This document shows positions 47,405-60,084 of a stretch of DNA of 64,000 bases, in pieces. A model generated the notes under the pieces. The model did not search any database. It was not told the origin of the DNA and worked only from the letters and a program-made list of their open reading frames with translations. The position numbers and the translations under genes are program-made. The DNA is from Acorus gramineus. Its lineage: Eukaryota > Streptophyta > Magnoliopsida > Acorales > Acoraceae. The stretch covers positions 4,205,354 through 4,269,353 of the forward strand of contig JAUJYN010000013.1 in NCBI GenBank assembly GCA_030737835.1. The letters are read 5' to 3'. How positions within the stretch are numbered: the first letter of the stretch is position 1; every line of letters starts with the position of its first letter.

Positions 47405-50400
47405 GAAGAGAGTGGAAGGGCATATTTGGTACAACAAGTATCTCCTAACACATGTTAACCAGGAATTTAGAAATAATATAATTAAAAAATTGGGACCTAA
47501 AGATATCTCCAAATAGATAAGGGACATAAAGATATCTCCAAATAAACCAGAGACATAAAAATTACAAGAGGATGACTAGGACCCCTAATTAATTTTCCCA
47601 TTAATAAGGGATGTGCATAAGTATTTATTCAAATTGCATGGGACACAAGATTACCATAATCGTTTTGGATTTTAAACTTACATCAAACATGTTCGTTTTA
47701 AGTATTAAATCCTTACAAATCTTTACAAAATACAGAACAATATAATAGACTTTTTTTATTGCGTAGTACTCACAAAAATACACAAATCACATGCTCTTAG
47801 ATGTTAGAGATGTGGTATCCTTTATTGTATCGACAGAAAAACTTTGTAGCTCAAAAGGTTCTACTGTGGATGAAGGAAAGAATGGCTTTGGTGGATTTTC
47901 AATGCCATCATGATCTCCCTTTAACATCTCCAAAACTCTATTTATCGGAGGTCGATTAGAGGGATTTATCTGTATGCACCACAAGCCTACTAGTACCATC
48001 TTCCTAGCAATGCACAACCCTTCATCGACAAGCATCGTTTCATTCCATTGATCAAGTTGGGTGTAAATCCAATCAGGAAAGTACGACATACTAGACCGTT
48101 CATCTACAAATTTGGTGTTTTTCCTTCCTACAATCATGTCCAGTAATAACATCCCATAGCTATAGACATCAGATTTATGTGTAACACACCCAACACTCCT
48201 CATAAAAACTTCTGGAGCTATATAGCCTATCGTCCCTCGTGCACACGTCAAGGAGACCACACTATTCTTTCGAGAGTACAATTTTGCTAGTCCAAAATCA
48301 GATATCTTTGGATGATAATCGTGGTCTAACAAGATATTCTGGGGCTTAATATCCAAATGTAAGATCCGTGTGTCACAACCACTATGCATATATTGGATGC
48401 CTTCTGCGATACCTATTGCAATTTCGAGCAATTTCTCTCGGCTTAGACTACGTCTCGCCTCTTCATCAAAGATCAAGTCTCCAAGTGATCCATTAGGCAT
48501 ATATTCATATATTAGAGCTCGTCTGGACCCTTCACAACAGAAGCCAAGAAGCCTTATAATACTGAAGTGGTGGATTCTGCCAATAGTTGCAACTTCATTG
48601 ATGAAATCCTGACCATTATCCTTGGACTTCTCTAAGATCTTTGCAGCAATGGGGTGACCATTTGCTAGTTTTCCTTTATAAACACTCCCATAACCTCCTT
48701 GGCCTAATTTATTTCGGAAGCCATTTGTCAATCTTTTTACCTCCAGGTATGAGAATTTTGTAGGAAGCATAGAATGATAATCTTTCATAAATTTTTCCAC
48801 AATAACATTATCATTGCTGGTCTCTTTGGAGAAGATATAGTAGATCAATGAGCCCCTCCATCTGGACATGATCAGAAATGCAACTACTAATATAACAATA
48901 GCTGCTGTGGCGACAGAGACTCCTGCAATTATGAAGGGAGATATATAACAGTCATTCATAATCATTCAATTTCTAAAACAACATCAATTTTTTGAACTTT
49001 AAGAAATGCAAAGATAAAGATAACGGTCAATGTAATAGTAAACAAAAGGCTAAAAAAAATCAATATGAACATAGGGAGAAGCAAAGTAAAATACCTACAG
49101 TAATCTTGCTTGTTATCTTCTTGCTTGCAATGTCTAGTATCAATTCATACTAGCTGGATGTATGCGCACCCGCGCGTAATCTATACTAAGTTTGAATTGA
49201 ATTATATTAGCTACTTTATATTATAATTAGAAGATAAACAAGAGTTCATATTATTATAAGCAATTCTTTTAAAACAAAGAATGTTTGATAACTTGGGTTC
49301 TATCTTGTATATTTTATATTTTTGAAACAAAAAAATTATTATTTTGTTTCAGCATATACTTATTTTTCATATAACAATTCCATTTACAACTTGAAATACA
49401 CCTTCATGTACCTCTTTATTCATTTAATAGTTATCTAATAACGATATATATATATATACCTTTGTATGTGAGATATATACCTTATTAATTTTTTTTAACA
49501 TTTACTAAAAATGAGCACATTAAATTCAAAATGGTGTAATGTTTACTATTTTAAAAAATTAAAATATGTGATAACTGCATTTGAGGTTGTATTTGGGACT
49601 GTATCTAACATTAAGTGAAGATCCATTCAAAGTTATATTAAACATACAATTAAAAAAACATCTATTCCTTCTCTTTTAGGGACATTAATTTTTGAAAAGT
49701 TTTAGATTCAATTATTTTTACCGACCAAAATTAAGACCACAAAAAAATCAACCATTACATTTGATGAGAGTATGCACAGTCAACCATATAATCCAATTTT
49801 CGACCACTGTCAATTAAAAAACAATTATCGAACCTCATACAAACAATCTAACTTCCCTGAAAAAACTAAAAATATACTTATTCTCACATATAAAAAAAAA
49901 GTGATATATTGATCCAAAATCAATAAAAAATTTAATTCGAAAACAAGACACCCATCAATTAATTTTATGGGGATCAAATGAGTTCAATTCCATCTGTAAT
50001 TTATGTATTTATTAATATGACTAAAATATTTATATTTTATAATTTTATGGATGTCTGAAAAATCATCGAATAAAATTTGAAGTCCAAGAAGTCATGTTCT
50101 GAGATTAGGGATCTGCTTATAATTCTTGGAATCTGAATCAGGGAGTTATTTGTAACACATATTAGGGTCTAGTTGTGAAACTGACAGAATATGGGGACTT
50201 AGTTATAAATATGATGGACTTGTTTATAACACATATAGGGGTCTTTTTGTAAATCCTATAGAACAGGGTGTCCTATCTGAAAAATGACCCTGATGAAATT
50301 ACAAAACTACCCTCGGTACGCCCATCCACTTGCACTTTATAGAAGAGTATAGATATGCTACTAGTACATTGTGATGATGGAAATGTAATACAGAATAGAG

Positions 50401-50444
50401 TAGAGGCATCTAAATACCATGCCTTAATTTGGTTATTGGGTTTA

Positions 50445-50636
50445 AAATTCTTGTAAGCATGAAAGATCTAAGTATCTCCCAAATTTTTAACCCTAAAAAA
50501 TGCGATCACCATCACTGTCCAATTCAATAAAGTTTAATCTAAATTCTTGTAAGCATGAAAGATCTAAGTATCTCCCAAATTTTTAACCCTAAAAAATGCG
50601 ATCACCATCACTGTCCAATTCAATAAAGTTTAATCT
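50445..50636. repeat. 96-bp tandem duplication in gene C intron
   Basis: AAATTCTTGTAAGCATGAAAG... is repeated head-to-tail with period 96 (second unit starts 50541). Gene B has one unit (about 23692-23790), so it arose after the B/C duplication. Confidence 0.85.
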
Positions 50637-51620
50637 AATGGTGAAGAGATCTATAAAAAAAAATCATTTAATTTTTAAGAGAGAAAGGGACTTGGAGAGA
50701 GATTGGGAGTTCATGGGAGAAAAAGGGGAATCACAGCTCTGAAAGATGATATTCATTGAGAAAGCAATTAATCAGACGGCTTTTTAATGTTAGAAAGAAA
50801 GATAAAAGAGAGAGACAGAGAGAACTTTAGCATCCAATATTTGAACTTAATTCCTAAGTACGAGCTCCTCTGCCTTTTTTATAACACCACGATTGAACCA
50901 CAACTACATCACCACAAGATTTGTCTCTGCCTTTTGTTTTTAATTAAAAAATGATAGCACATAACAAAATGAACGAAAGAAACTTTGAAAAAAAAAGTGA
51001 TAACACATCAAACTAAATATCCGTGAACTAAATATTTTACTCGATTAGTCATTTATATTTCATTAATTTTGAATTAATATCATAATTTAATTTTACAATC
51101 ACACATTTCGACCCTATCAATAACATGGATCTACTAATCTCAGGAGATATAATTAAACCAATACTTCTAAAGCACTTATATTACACTCAGTTCGTTTTGC
51201 AGTTCCATATATTATGATAGCATAGTATATACTGCACCATCATAGTGTATGAGTTCTATCATAATATATGATGTAAAAATTATCATTTTTTAAACATGAA
51301 AAAAATATACTAATGCATATCAGTATATACTTCATTTCATATAACTGCATATACTTCAATGAAAAAATGTATGATTTAAAAAAAAAAGAAAATCGGTGTG
51401 AACTGCAATTAGGGCTGCAATGAGGGTTGGACGTATCATATTCCATATATCTATACTAAGATGTCACCATTTGGACTTGTGGTGGAAAAGCCCATAAAAC
51501 ATCATGGATCCAAACGGGTTTATCACTTCTGCGTCCATACCATCCATCCTCACTCATTCAGATAATTTTTTGAAGTTTCAAAAGCCTTTCAAACAATGAT
51601 TTCTCTACACTGGTTTTTAA

Positions 51621-51919
51621 AGCATCTCCAATCACACCGCCTAAATATTTCTTACATTTAAGAGTCAATAAAGATAGAAGGCCATTTAAAGAGTGTATTC
51701 TTTAACTTTGTTCCCTTAATGACTCCATATAAAAATTTGAAAGTATTTATATCACAAAGTGATGTGAGGCTCGGGCAATAGGGAGCTAAATTTCACTCCT
51801 ATGTGTGGGGAGACTTCCTCAGCGGAGAATGTTTAATGTTAAATATAATGAGTCTATTTTTCTATTTTTTCTTCAAATATGACTTAGGAGCCTCTAACTC
51901 CATTAACATTGGAGATACT
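51621..51919. mobile_element. MITE with GCATCTCCAAT ends, in gene C intron
   Basis: Partner of 24733-25031, same length and position relative to exon 2. Confidence 0.7.
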
Positions 51920-52551
51920 GTACCCCTAGGTTTTCCAGAACTCTTACATTCCCACTGCGAATCCAAATGGTGACAAAAGAAAATGCAAAAGAAAGTACAT
52001 GTAACTTACCTATCCCAATCTTTGTTTTATTACCCTTCTTTTTATTTGAAGATTGGTTCCCCGAGGGAGGGGGTGGCTTGTGCTTATTGCCTGCCAATTC
52101 ATAAGAGACATCAGCAATTAGATACCATTAGAACATAGAATCAACTCAAAAATCAGTAGACCTCATTTTCATAATCAATACTTAAATTTTAAAACACAAA
52201 AAAAAAAAAAAAAGCGCATTTACATATCCCATGCACATCACTCCGGTACTCGGCTAGTCGTGACGAGTTGAAGAATCTTAAGTATTGACACTCAGATAGA
52301 TGAAATGGAGGAAGCTTCACGGACATGTGACGAAAGGAAAGGAACTGTTAGTCGTAGCTGTGCAGGGGATGAGACCATGGGAGAGGCAACCATGAAGAAG
52401 TACCTGATTTTTAAAGTTGTTTGGAATTTTCTTTTCCTTGCTTGACCTGGCCAATTGACTTGGATGTGGGAATTGAAGAGTCATCAGTCAAGTCTTTGGA
52501 CATGTTTTTAAAGGTTTCACACTTTCCTCTCCCTCATTTTTGTAGGAGACC

Positions 52552-53403
52552 AAATTCATCGGAAGGCCGAGTAGGGGATAAGATTGTATAAGTACATGAA
52601 TTAAGCAAGGATTAACCCATGATGATAAAAGAGGAATTCAGGGTAAGAAAGCCCATGGGCCAAATTCCCCCACGGCCTCATCAAGCCCACTTTCCCCCAC
52701 AGGTTGGACAAATGATTATGCCCGGCCATGTTAGACATAAGGCTATGCCCGACTAGGTCAAGTCGGACATGCACCGAAAAATGGTTGACTAGAGTTTGAC
52801 GAACTAAGAACGGACACTGAGCAATGCCCGACTTAAGGGACAGACCATCCAGGACGTAATACCTGAATTGAAATGCAGGTCGGCTATATTCCTGTCCCTG
52901 CGTAGTAACGATTAACAAGGAGAATAGTCCATGACACTGGAAAAGGACAGTATGTCAGAAAAATAGTTATAGGGTGATGATCCCTAGGCGACACATGTCC
53001 ACAGATCCAGAGGTCACGTAGAGATTCCATATCATGATATAGTCATTCAGCAAGGCCAAACTCGACACTCCCCTGTTTAGTATAAAAGGGGGACTTCATC
53101 TCCCCCTCAATCCAGGCGAGCACTCCCTCTCAGTTATTAGTCCTCAAGAATTTTAAGTTCTTCTTCTTCCAAAAAAGATGACTAACTTATGCGTTGGAGG
53201 GGCGTTAGCTAGCACCACATTGATGTGAGTTTTAGGTACATGAAGAACGAAGAGGGAGGACGGCGACAGCGACTGGCGCTGAAGGTCTGCCACTAGACGT
53301 CGTGAAGGAGATTTGTCATCAACATCGTCTCGGATCCACAACAAAAGCCCGGATCGGAGAAGATCCGGCCTAGGAGGGTGAAGGCCTGATTTTACCCCCC
53401 ACA
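52552..53403 (+). repeat. 5' LTR of the Tat-like element
   Basis: 852 bp, TGTAGGAGACC...ACCCCCCACA. Promoter-like GTATAAAAGGGGG at 53081-53093. The right end is fixed by the adjacent primer site. The left end rests on TG alone. Confidence 0.75.
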
Positions 53404-53405
53404 AA

Positions 53406-55004
53406 TTGGCGCCGTCTGTGGGATTCGAACATGAAGCCATCCCAAACTTCAAAGCAGAGAAGATGGTGATGACGAGGACTCGATCAACGATCCAAGGGCA
53501 AGACGGAGAAGGTGGTCGAATAACACCTGAGGATCCGACCTCGACGAAGGGCAAAACGGTAATAGGGTCTACTTCCCAAAACCCGACGTCTGAAGCAGAG
53601 CGCAACTATGCTAAGGAACTCGAAGAGATGAACCATAGATATCATCACCTAGAGAACCTGACAGAGGAAATTTTGAAGCGACCAGATGCAGTACCACCAC
53701 CACCACCTCCAGAAGTGCAAAATCAAGGGGGCTCGATTGCAGGGGAGGGTGTCCCGCGCAACAAGGACCAACAAAGTCAGCAAGCTAATGAAAGGGTTGG
53801 TGAGTCGATGAATTCTTCTGGAGAGGAGCGTAGGCGGCGAGAGAGAGGACCTGCTCAGTCAGCATTTCCCTCAAGGAGAACTCAGTTTAGGCCAGACCAA
53901 GGAAGGCGCCGCAGTCGTTCTCCACGATGAGAACCAAGGGGTGAATGCGTACAACAGCCACCAAGGCACGGATGTTTCCGCAGTCCCAACCGCTACTCGG
54001 CGTCGTCGGACGATGACTATGAAGACGAATGGCTTGATCGCCCAAGACGAACATATAAGAGCGGGGTGACAAACACCTGGGACTGGGATTTCATCGCCAG
54101 AGCACTGAAGGGGTTCGAATCTCCATTTGTTGAGCATATCTTGCATAGTACCCTGCCCAAAAAGTTTGTCCAACCCAAATTCCGGCCGTATAATAGGACA
54201 ACCGACCCATTTGATCACGTGTTGAGCTTTCGGCACGTGATGGCTTTGTACGAATAGTATGATGAACTTATGTGTAGGATGTTTCCTTCCAGTTTGGAGG
54301 GAGCAACCCTCAATTGGTTCCATCAGCTTCCTGGCGGTTCGATCCGGTGTTTTGAAGAGCTCAGAACCTTGTTTGCCAAGCATTTTATGTGCAGTCGCAA
54401 ACAGAAGAAGGATTTGGGAGATTTGATGAAAGTGCACATGCAAACTGGGGAATTTATCTGGAGTTATGTGGATCGCTTCCATCTCCTCATGTTCGAAGTT
54501 GACAAGTGCGACCCCAATGCCGCCGTAATGGCATTTTGCAATGGGTTGCCGCCCAAGCACAAACTGAGAAACTCCCTGGTAAAGAAGGTCCCAGAATTGC
54601 TAAATGAGCTGATGTGCCGGGCAGAGAAGTATGCCAAAGTCGAGGACGAGGCCACTTCCTCTAGACCCCAGGTGGTAGTCGCAGTCTCTAAAAGCCCACC
54701 AACAAAAGAGGATAAAGGAAGCAAGCCGCGAGCTGACACAAAGAGTAACCCGACGACCAACGAAGTCAGGGAGCGCCCGTACACCAAGTTTACTCTCCCT
54801 TTTGTTCAAATCCTGGAAAAGATAAAGAACGCGCCGTTCTTCCAATGGGCACCCCCGATGAAAAGCGATCTGGCCACCAGAGACAAGTGTGATTATCACA
54901 GAGACTATGGACACCAGATAGAGAGTTGTCGAACACTAAAGGGGTTTCTAGAGGTATTGGTCCGCAAAGGAAAGCTCAAGAAGTTTATAGACACCGAGGA
55001 GTAA
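53406..55004 (+). pseudogene. gag of the Tat-like element
   Basis: Opens with MVMTRTRSTIQGQDGEGG (53464 on). An Arg/Ser-rich stretch RRRERGPAQS lies near 53840. A TGA at 53928-53930 and a TAG at 54256-54258 break the frame. The retrotransposon gag core follows in 54270-55004: LEGATLNWFHQLPGGSI, FAKHFMCSRKQKKDLGDL, then CDYHRDYGHQIESC, a zinc-knuckle-like motif (CX3HX4HX4C). Ends TAA at 55002-55004. Confidence 0.82.
53407..53423 (+). other. Primer-binding site of the Tat-like element
   Basis: TGGCGCCGTCTGTGGGA, three bases after the LTR; this sequence type is common in plant Tat/Retand elements. Confidence 0.8.
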
Positions 55005-55138
55005 AAGAGGCCTGAAAAACACATGATTGCTATTGCCCCATCACATGCGGCCGGAGTCATTGACATGATCTACGGTGGATTACCAATTTTAAAAGACCCC
55101 AAGTTGATCCAACGGGCTGAAAAAGGAGCTCGAGTCAT

Positions 55139-56906
55139 ATGGAAGTCTTGCAGATCGATCAGGAAGCCCGACTAATCACCAAAAGATCGAAAGCAGAGGA
55201 TCCAGGGCTCATATCCTTTTCCGATGATGATTTAGCCGATGTCTCCATACCGCACAGTGATGCTCTGGTCATCACCTTACGCATTGCGAATTATGACATC
55301 AAAAGGGTATTGATCGACATCGGGAGTTCGGCCAACATTTTGTTCATGCAGCCTTACCTCAAGATGGGCCCGAAACCCTCAAGCCTCGAGCCAATGCGGG
55401 ATCCGTTGATTGCTTTCAATGGAAGCCAAGCTATCCCGGCCGGTCGGATAAATTTGCCTATGCAGGTAGGCGAGGAAACAGTTATGACCGAGTGCATTGT
55501 TATGCACTTCCCTTCCCCTTACAATGCCATCATGGGTCGCACTTGGCTGGGGGAAATGAAGGCCATACCTTCAACTTATCATTAGAAATTGCGTTTCCAG
55601 ACCTTACGCGGGATTATGGAGATACGGGGCGATCAGCCCACTACAAAGAGGTGTTACGCCATCGCCACTGCCGGCAAAGCTCCAGCCGAAGAGCAACCTG
55701 GAGTCGTAGATGACATACATCTGAAGAGATAGCAATTACTGAAGGATCGGGTGAAGACTAATGAGGCCCGACCCGATCCTGCTCAAAGTGTGGTTGAAGA
55801 TCTAGAGAAAATCTTCATCGACTCGCTCGAATCGGAGAAGTATTTCTTTATTGGTACCACGTTAAACCAAAGTGAAAGAAAAGGTCTGATCAAATTACTC
55901 CATGAGCACGTAGATGTGTTTGCATGGAAGACATCTGATATGCCCGGCATCAATCCAAATGTGATCTGCCATCGGCTATGCATCTCCCCTGCAGTATGAC
56001 CCGTCAAGCAACGGCAGAGGCGAGTAGCACAAACTCATGCCAATGCGATCAAGGAAGAGGTGGAGAAGCTCCTAGCTGCTGGGTTCATCCGGGAAGTCTG
56101 ATACCCCGATTGGCTAGCCAATATGGTGGTGGTGCCTAAGAAGAATAAAAAGTGGTGAGTCTGTGTCGATTTCACTAACCTCAACAACGCTTGCCCAAAG
56201 GACAGTTTCCCCCTTCCTAAAATAGACCAGTTGGTAGATGCCTCCTCGGGCAATGAGCTGATGAGCTTTATGGACGCGTATTCGGGGTATCATCAGATCC
56301 CGATGTACGAACATGATATAGAAAAGACAACATTCATCACCCCGATGGGCACCTATTGCTACAAGGTCATGCCCTTTGGGCTGAAGAATCCAGGGGCAAC
56401 ATACCTGCGACTAATCACCAAAATGTTCAAGCAACAGATCAGCAAGACCGTTGAAGTCTATATAGACGATATGCTGGTGAGAAGTGACAAGCGAGGTGAT
56501 CATCTGGAGCATCTCAAGGCAGCATTTGTTTGAAACTATCACATGAAGCTCAACGTAGCTAAATGTTCCTTCAGGGTAGAGTCAGGGAAATTCCTCGGCT
56601 TCTTGACCACGCATCGGGGGATAGAAGCTAACCCCGATCAGATCAAAGCCGTGCTGAAAATGGACCAGCCAAGTAATCAGAAGGAGGTTCAAAGGTTGAC
56701 CAGGAGATTGTCTCCCTTTGACCTCCAATACATCCCAAGAAGTGTTATAAAAGAGCAAGTAGTTGCTGACATTTTAACTGACTTAACCCTACCGTCCGAG
56801 GAAGTTCTTGTGATTGATGATCAAGAGATAGTGACCGGTGCAATGTGGACTCTAAACGTCGATGGAGCATCTAATCGAAAAGGCACGGGGGCAGAACTGG
56901 TCTTGA
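55139..56906 (+). pseudogene. protease-RT-partial RNase H of the Tat-like element
   Basis: The protease-like part has DIGSSANILF (Thr of the usual DTG is Ile) and IMGRTWL (55139-55585). A frame from 55751 carries the RT N-terminus (HVDVFAWKTSDMPGI). Stops at 55997-55999, 56099-56101 and 56156-56158 interrupt it. The RT core (56231-56533) shows FMDAYSGYHQI, MPFGLKNPGATY and YIDDMLV. After a TGA (56531-56533) the connection continues as CSFRVESGKFLGFL. It then jumps from QRLTRR to the end of an RNase H linker (FDLQYIPRS), so most of the first RNase H is deleted. Non-functional. Confidence 0.82.
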
Positions 56907-57545
56907 GATACAACTGTCGGTATCGGATTTTGGAAAGAAGAAAAAAGGGGGTTCGTTGGGGGGGATGCTCCGAAAAGAAACCGAGACGCGCTTCGGTCGA
57001 GTGAGGAGAGATTCTGGCCTGCAGAGACGAGGGCAAGGGAACTCGAGGAGCGGTTGAGGGAGGTCGAGGATCGATCGAGAGGGTGGAGGCACGCCTTCGC
57101 CAGAGGTTTGAGAGGAGAGACAGAGACATCCAGCAGGTCCACCTCTGGGACGCCACTGTGAGGGGGAAATTGGTCGGTGGAGGGGCCATGACCGATGTGG
57201 AGCTCGACCTTCTTCCTCTTGAGCGAGAGTATTCTATTTCTGCTTCCTTGGCCATCGGGCCACCTTCAGTCGAGCTTCTCGCTCATCAGCGACTCAGAGC
57301 CGTGGGAGATATGCGAGGGCTACGTCTTCAGTCCGAGAGACCTCTACCGCTCCGGACATTCCAGAGGTTCAATCTTCTCATCAGCCACCGCCTCCTTCTC
57401 AGCCAAGTCAGGACGCTCCTCCCCCAACCCAGCCTCTTGCGGATGATGATACTCCGAGGTATGCTTTTATCAACCTCTGGTAGAAAACTTCAGATTTTGG
57501 GGACAATAATTTTAAGTTTCCTTCTTTTGTTTTTGCTTAGGTGAT
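56907..57545 (+). pseudogene. Unassigned retroelement-like coding remnant
   Basis: The Tat similarity stops and a charged, coiled-coil-like sequence begins (VEARLRQRFERRDRDIQQ, near 57083). In another frame it is followed by a Pro/Ser/Gln-rich tail ending in PRYAFINLW and a stop near 57483, then TTTTGGGGACAATAATTTTAAG. This recalls the C-terminal end of gag-like ORFs of plant gypsy elements, but I cannot name a family. Confidence 0.35.
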
Positions 57546-59761
57546 TGTTTCGACGATACAGAGCTCAAGATATTGGAGTTGAAGCTTTGGTGGACCTATC
57601 CCTTCTTTTGCTTTTATAAAGACTTTTTTGTGTAATATTTATGTTTTGGGGACAATTTATGTTTTTTCATGCATGATTTATGTATTTAAACATGGGTGTT
57701 TAGTTTTGAAAGTATTTTGATTCTAATTTTGATGATTGTGTATGTGTGTATGTGTGTGGTGAATGGTTAGGTATGCGAATGGATGAATGTGTAAGAGTTA
57801 GTATCGATGCGTGGATTGGTATACGTTTTCAGTTTTGATTGCTCTTTGATCCGTATTTATACAGGTTTTGTGGATGTATATGTGTATAAAATGTGTATGT
57901 ACAGGTTTTGGAAATAAAGATTTTTGACAGGTCTTACAAAGGTTGAAGAGTTGATTGAACTGGACTGACAGGAACAGGTGGGGTTGCAGGTGAGGGGCGG
58001 CATGTTCAGACTAGCCGCCCAGGACCAGGCAGCTAGTTTGTTTTAGCTGCCCCTGGACTAGGGGTTTTAACTCGGAAAGGGGTTGGGCCGGCATGTTGCG
58101 AGTAGCCGCCTGAAACCCGGCGGCTTGTTGTCAGTAGCCGCCCCCTGCCTGGGGCAGTTTCCTGGTTTTGCTATCTGTCTGTTGCTGCTGAAGGTCATTG
58201 TGAGTATTTTGGCCAACCTTTAGAACCTGTAAAAACATTCCTTCCATGGATCAAGTGTTAAATCTCTTTGGATTGCGCCCCTGCACTGACTTTTGAGCCT
58301 CTCTTGTTCAAATTGTCAAGGGCTACAACCCATCTAAGGTAGTTTAAAAGTAAAGCAAGGAAAAAGGTGCGAGAAGCTATGCCCGGCATACAGAGGAGGG
58401 AGCCTAAGTGACTCTAAGTGTGAGAATATGTGATAATGGAAAAAAATCTCAGGTGTGTATGAGAGTGGGGCAATTTTCCTTCTTAAGTGTGTGTGGAAGG
58501 GTATAAAATAAAAGTAATTGGGGCAATTTTTTTTTCTTTTGGCATGGGAGTCAATTTGTGGTATTTTGAGAAAAATTGAATGCCTAGATGTTTGGAAAAG
58601 GAAAATACAATCTTATGCATAAGTGTGAGTGACATAAGGGAATATTTTTCTTCTTTAGTGGATCTTTTATGTGGGAGGGCATTTTTTTTCAATTTCCTAA
58701 AGTAAAAGATGCCATCAAGTCCTTGAAGAGGGGCCCTTGTGGTCACTTATGTCCAAACCAGGATTGTATTTGAAAGGTATTGGCTTCAGGTGTCAATTTC
58801 TCAAGTTCATGGTTCTCAAATGCTTGATCACATTATTCTAAACATGTTGGGAAATCCATGAATGCACCAGGAATTAAGTCAAATAAGCTTCTTTTAGACA
58901 TGCAAGTTTTTTAAGTGAACTCATGTGAGTGTGTGCTGTTTTATAAACATAGGAAAAGGTCTATTTTTGGCTGAAATTTTGCCTCTCTAGGTAGACACAG
59001 TTCAATTTCAACTCCATAGCAGAAAATAAAAGGGTGGGGGGTGAATGGGGTAAGAGTAATATCTCCCTTGGGGCAATATTTAGAATTGTCCCAGTCTGGC
59101 ATATGTCTTACTTTCTAGGTCCCTCTGGCTTTCTTCTTTTTACCACTTCTTTATTTGGGTGGAGAGTACAGCCTGCCGGGCGTATACCCATGTTTTGAGT
59201 GGAGAGTATAGTCCGTTTGTTCAGATGCGTACGAGTATAACCTTTTGTTCAGCATATACTGTGCGTAAAGGCGTTTGCGCCTGCTAAAATAGAGAGTTTA
59301 ACCCGTTTGTCTAGGTGTTGTTTTGATTTTTGGCCTCTCATTGCCTTTTCTTTTTTTCTTTTTGTTTTGAGGGGGGGGGGGTGCTTTTCTGTTTTTCACC
59401 TATGTTCTTTTCTGCTTCCCCTCTAGAAGTGTTTATATAGTGCTAGTGCCAGTTTTGGGACATATGCCAGGTCCAAGACAATCCCTCATTTTGTCTTTGG
59501 GTTGATACGAATAAGAGCGAGAATAAAGGGGAGATGCCTCGGGTTTAAAAAATTATCCCAGTCTACAGGATAGGCAATTTTTCCTTTTATCAGATAAACC
59601 GATTCCTAAGTCATACTGGTGTGATGGAGGTAGCATGAATGGTGAATATATGAGCTCAAGTAAAATACAATTTATCTTTGAGAGTCTTATAATTCTATCA
59701 TCAGGTGCTAAACACCAAAATCGCAAGAAGGAAGAATAATATTTCTCAAGTATTAAGAGTT
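57546..59761. other. Non-coding stretch, probable retroelement UTR/LTR remains
   Basis: No gene seen. Notable pieces: a cluster of GCCGCC/GGCGGC motifs in direct and inverted orientation (AGCCGCC four times, 57990-58155); a G10 run (59370-59379); imperfect repeats of GGAGAGTAYAGYCYG (59161-59210). Its right edge abuts the 3' end of a minus-strand pol fragment, so part may be that element's 3' untranslated region or LTR. Confidence 0.4.
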
Positions 59762-60060
59762 TTACGCATGGAATTTCTTTAGATAAAGTGCATTCCACAA
59801 ACCTAACACTTCGATTCCTTCGCCATCCACCAAGCGGTAGGCATTCCTGGAGTAGGCATGGGTGATCACATAGGGTCCTTCCCATGTGGGTTGCAGCTTG
59901 CCTTTGGTGTGGGGCTGTCTTGATGCATAATTTGCTTGAGTACTAGCTCCCCAATTTAAAATTTTCTTTCTAATACTTTTTTTGCAAATGCCCTTGCCAC
60001 CCTCCTCTGGTAGGCCTGGGCATGGTCCTCAACTCTTAACCTCTTTTCGTCTATATTTTG
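59762..60060 (-). pseudogene. C-terminal end of a gypsy integrase/pol (Tat-like), minus strand
   Basis: Minus-strand codons show EDHAQAYQRRVARAFAKKV, then, after a stop, GELVLKQIMHQD. In the next frame GKLQPTWEGPYVITHAYS leads to WNALYLKKFHA and a stop at 59764-59762. This is the pol C-terminal end (GKL-P-WEGPY...WN-LKK-Y) seen in plant Tat-type elements. One stop and one frameshift. No integrase core precedes it. Confidence 0.75.
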
Positions 60061-60084
60061 TGGTTCCTTTCTCTCCTTTTTTTT

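Larger units (their letters stand above)
42651..47560. repeat. Segmental duplication block X2 (partner X1 at 12571-17493)
   Basis: Same contents and order as X1 with scattered substitutions and small indels. It lacks the solo LTR at its right end and so shows the empty site (CATAAAAATTAC, about 47553-47565). No intact gene. Confidence 0.85.
47787..52340 (-). pseudogene. Gene C: copy of gene B with its first exon broken, kinase exon intact
   Basis: The kinase exon (48922-47787) is fully open and differs from gene B at four residues in about 378. It keeps the glycine loop, the AAK lysine, HLDIKPQN, DFG and APE. Exon 2 (52090-52010) is intact with both splice sites. Exon 1 survives only as about 110 bp (52223-52331). 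The sequence jumps from GACATGTGAC straight to the leader CGAAAGGAA, so about 540 bp with the start codon, signal peptide and most of the ectodomain is gone. The 10-residue mini-exon has lost its acceptor (TTGTAG became TTGCAA). An in-frame ATG in the last intron (48965) could in principle start a membrane-anchored kinase of 392 residues if transcription began nearby. Clean kinase ORF probably reflects recent duplication rather than proven function. Confidence 0.72.
52552..56906 (+). mobile_element. Ty3/gypsy retrotransposon, Tat-like, truncated
   Basis: 5' LTR, primer site, gag, protease, reverse transcriptase and the start of a second RNase H, then truncated near 56906. No integrase or 3' LTR is seen. 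It lies where gene C's leader and upstream flank should be, directly after TTTCACACTTTCCTCTCC. Several internal stops. The gag type, the YIDDM box and a second, archaeal-like RNase H (WTLNVDGASNRKGTG, about 56845-56890) fit the Tat clade. Confidence 0.85.
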
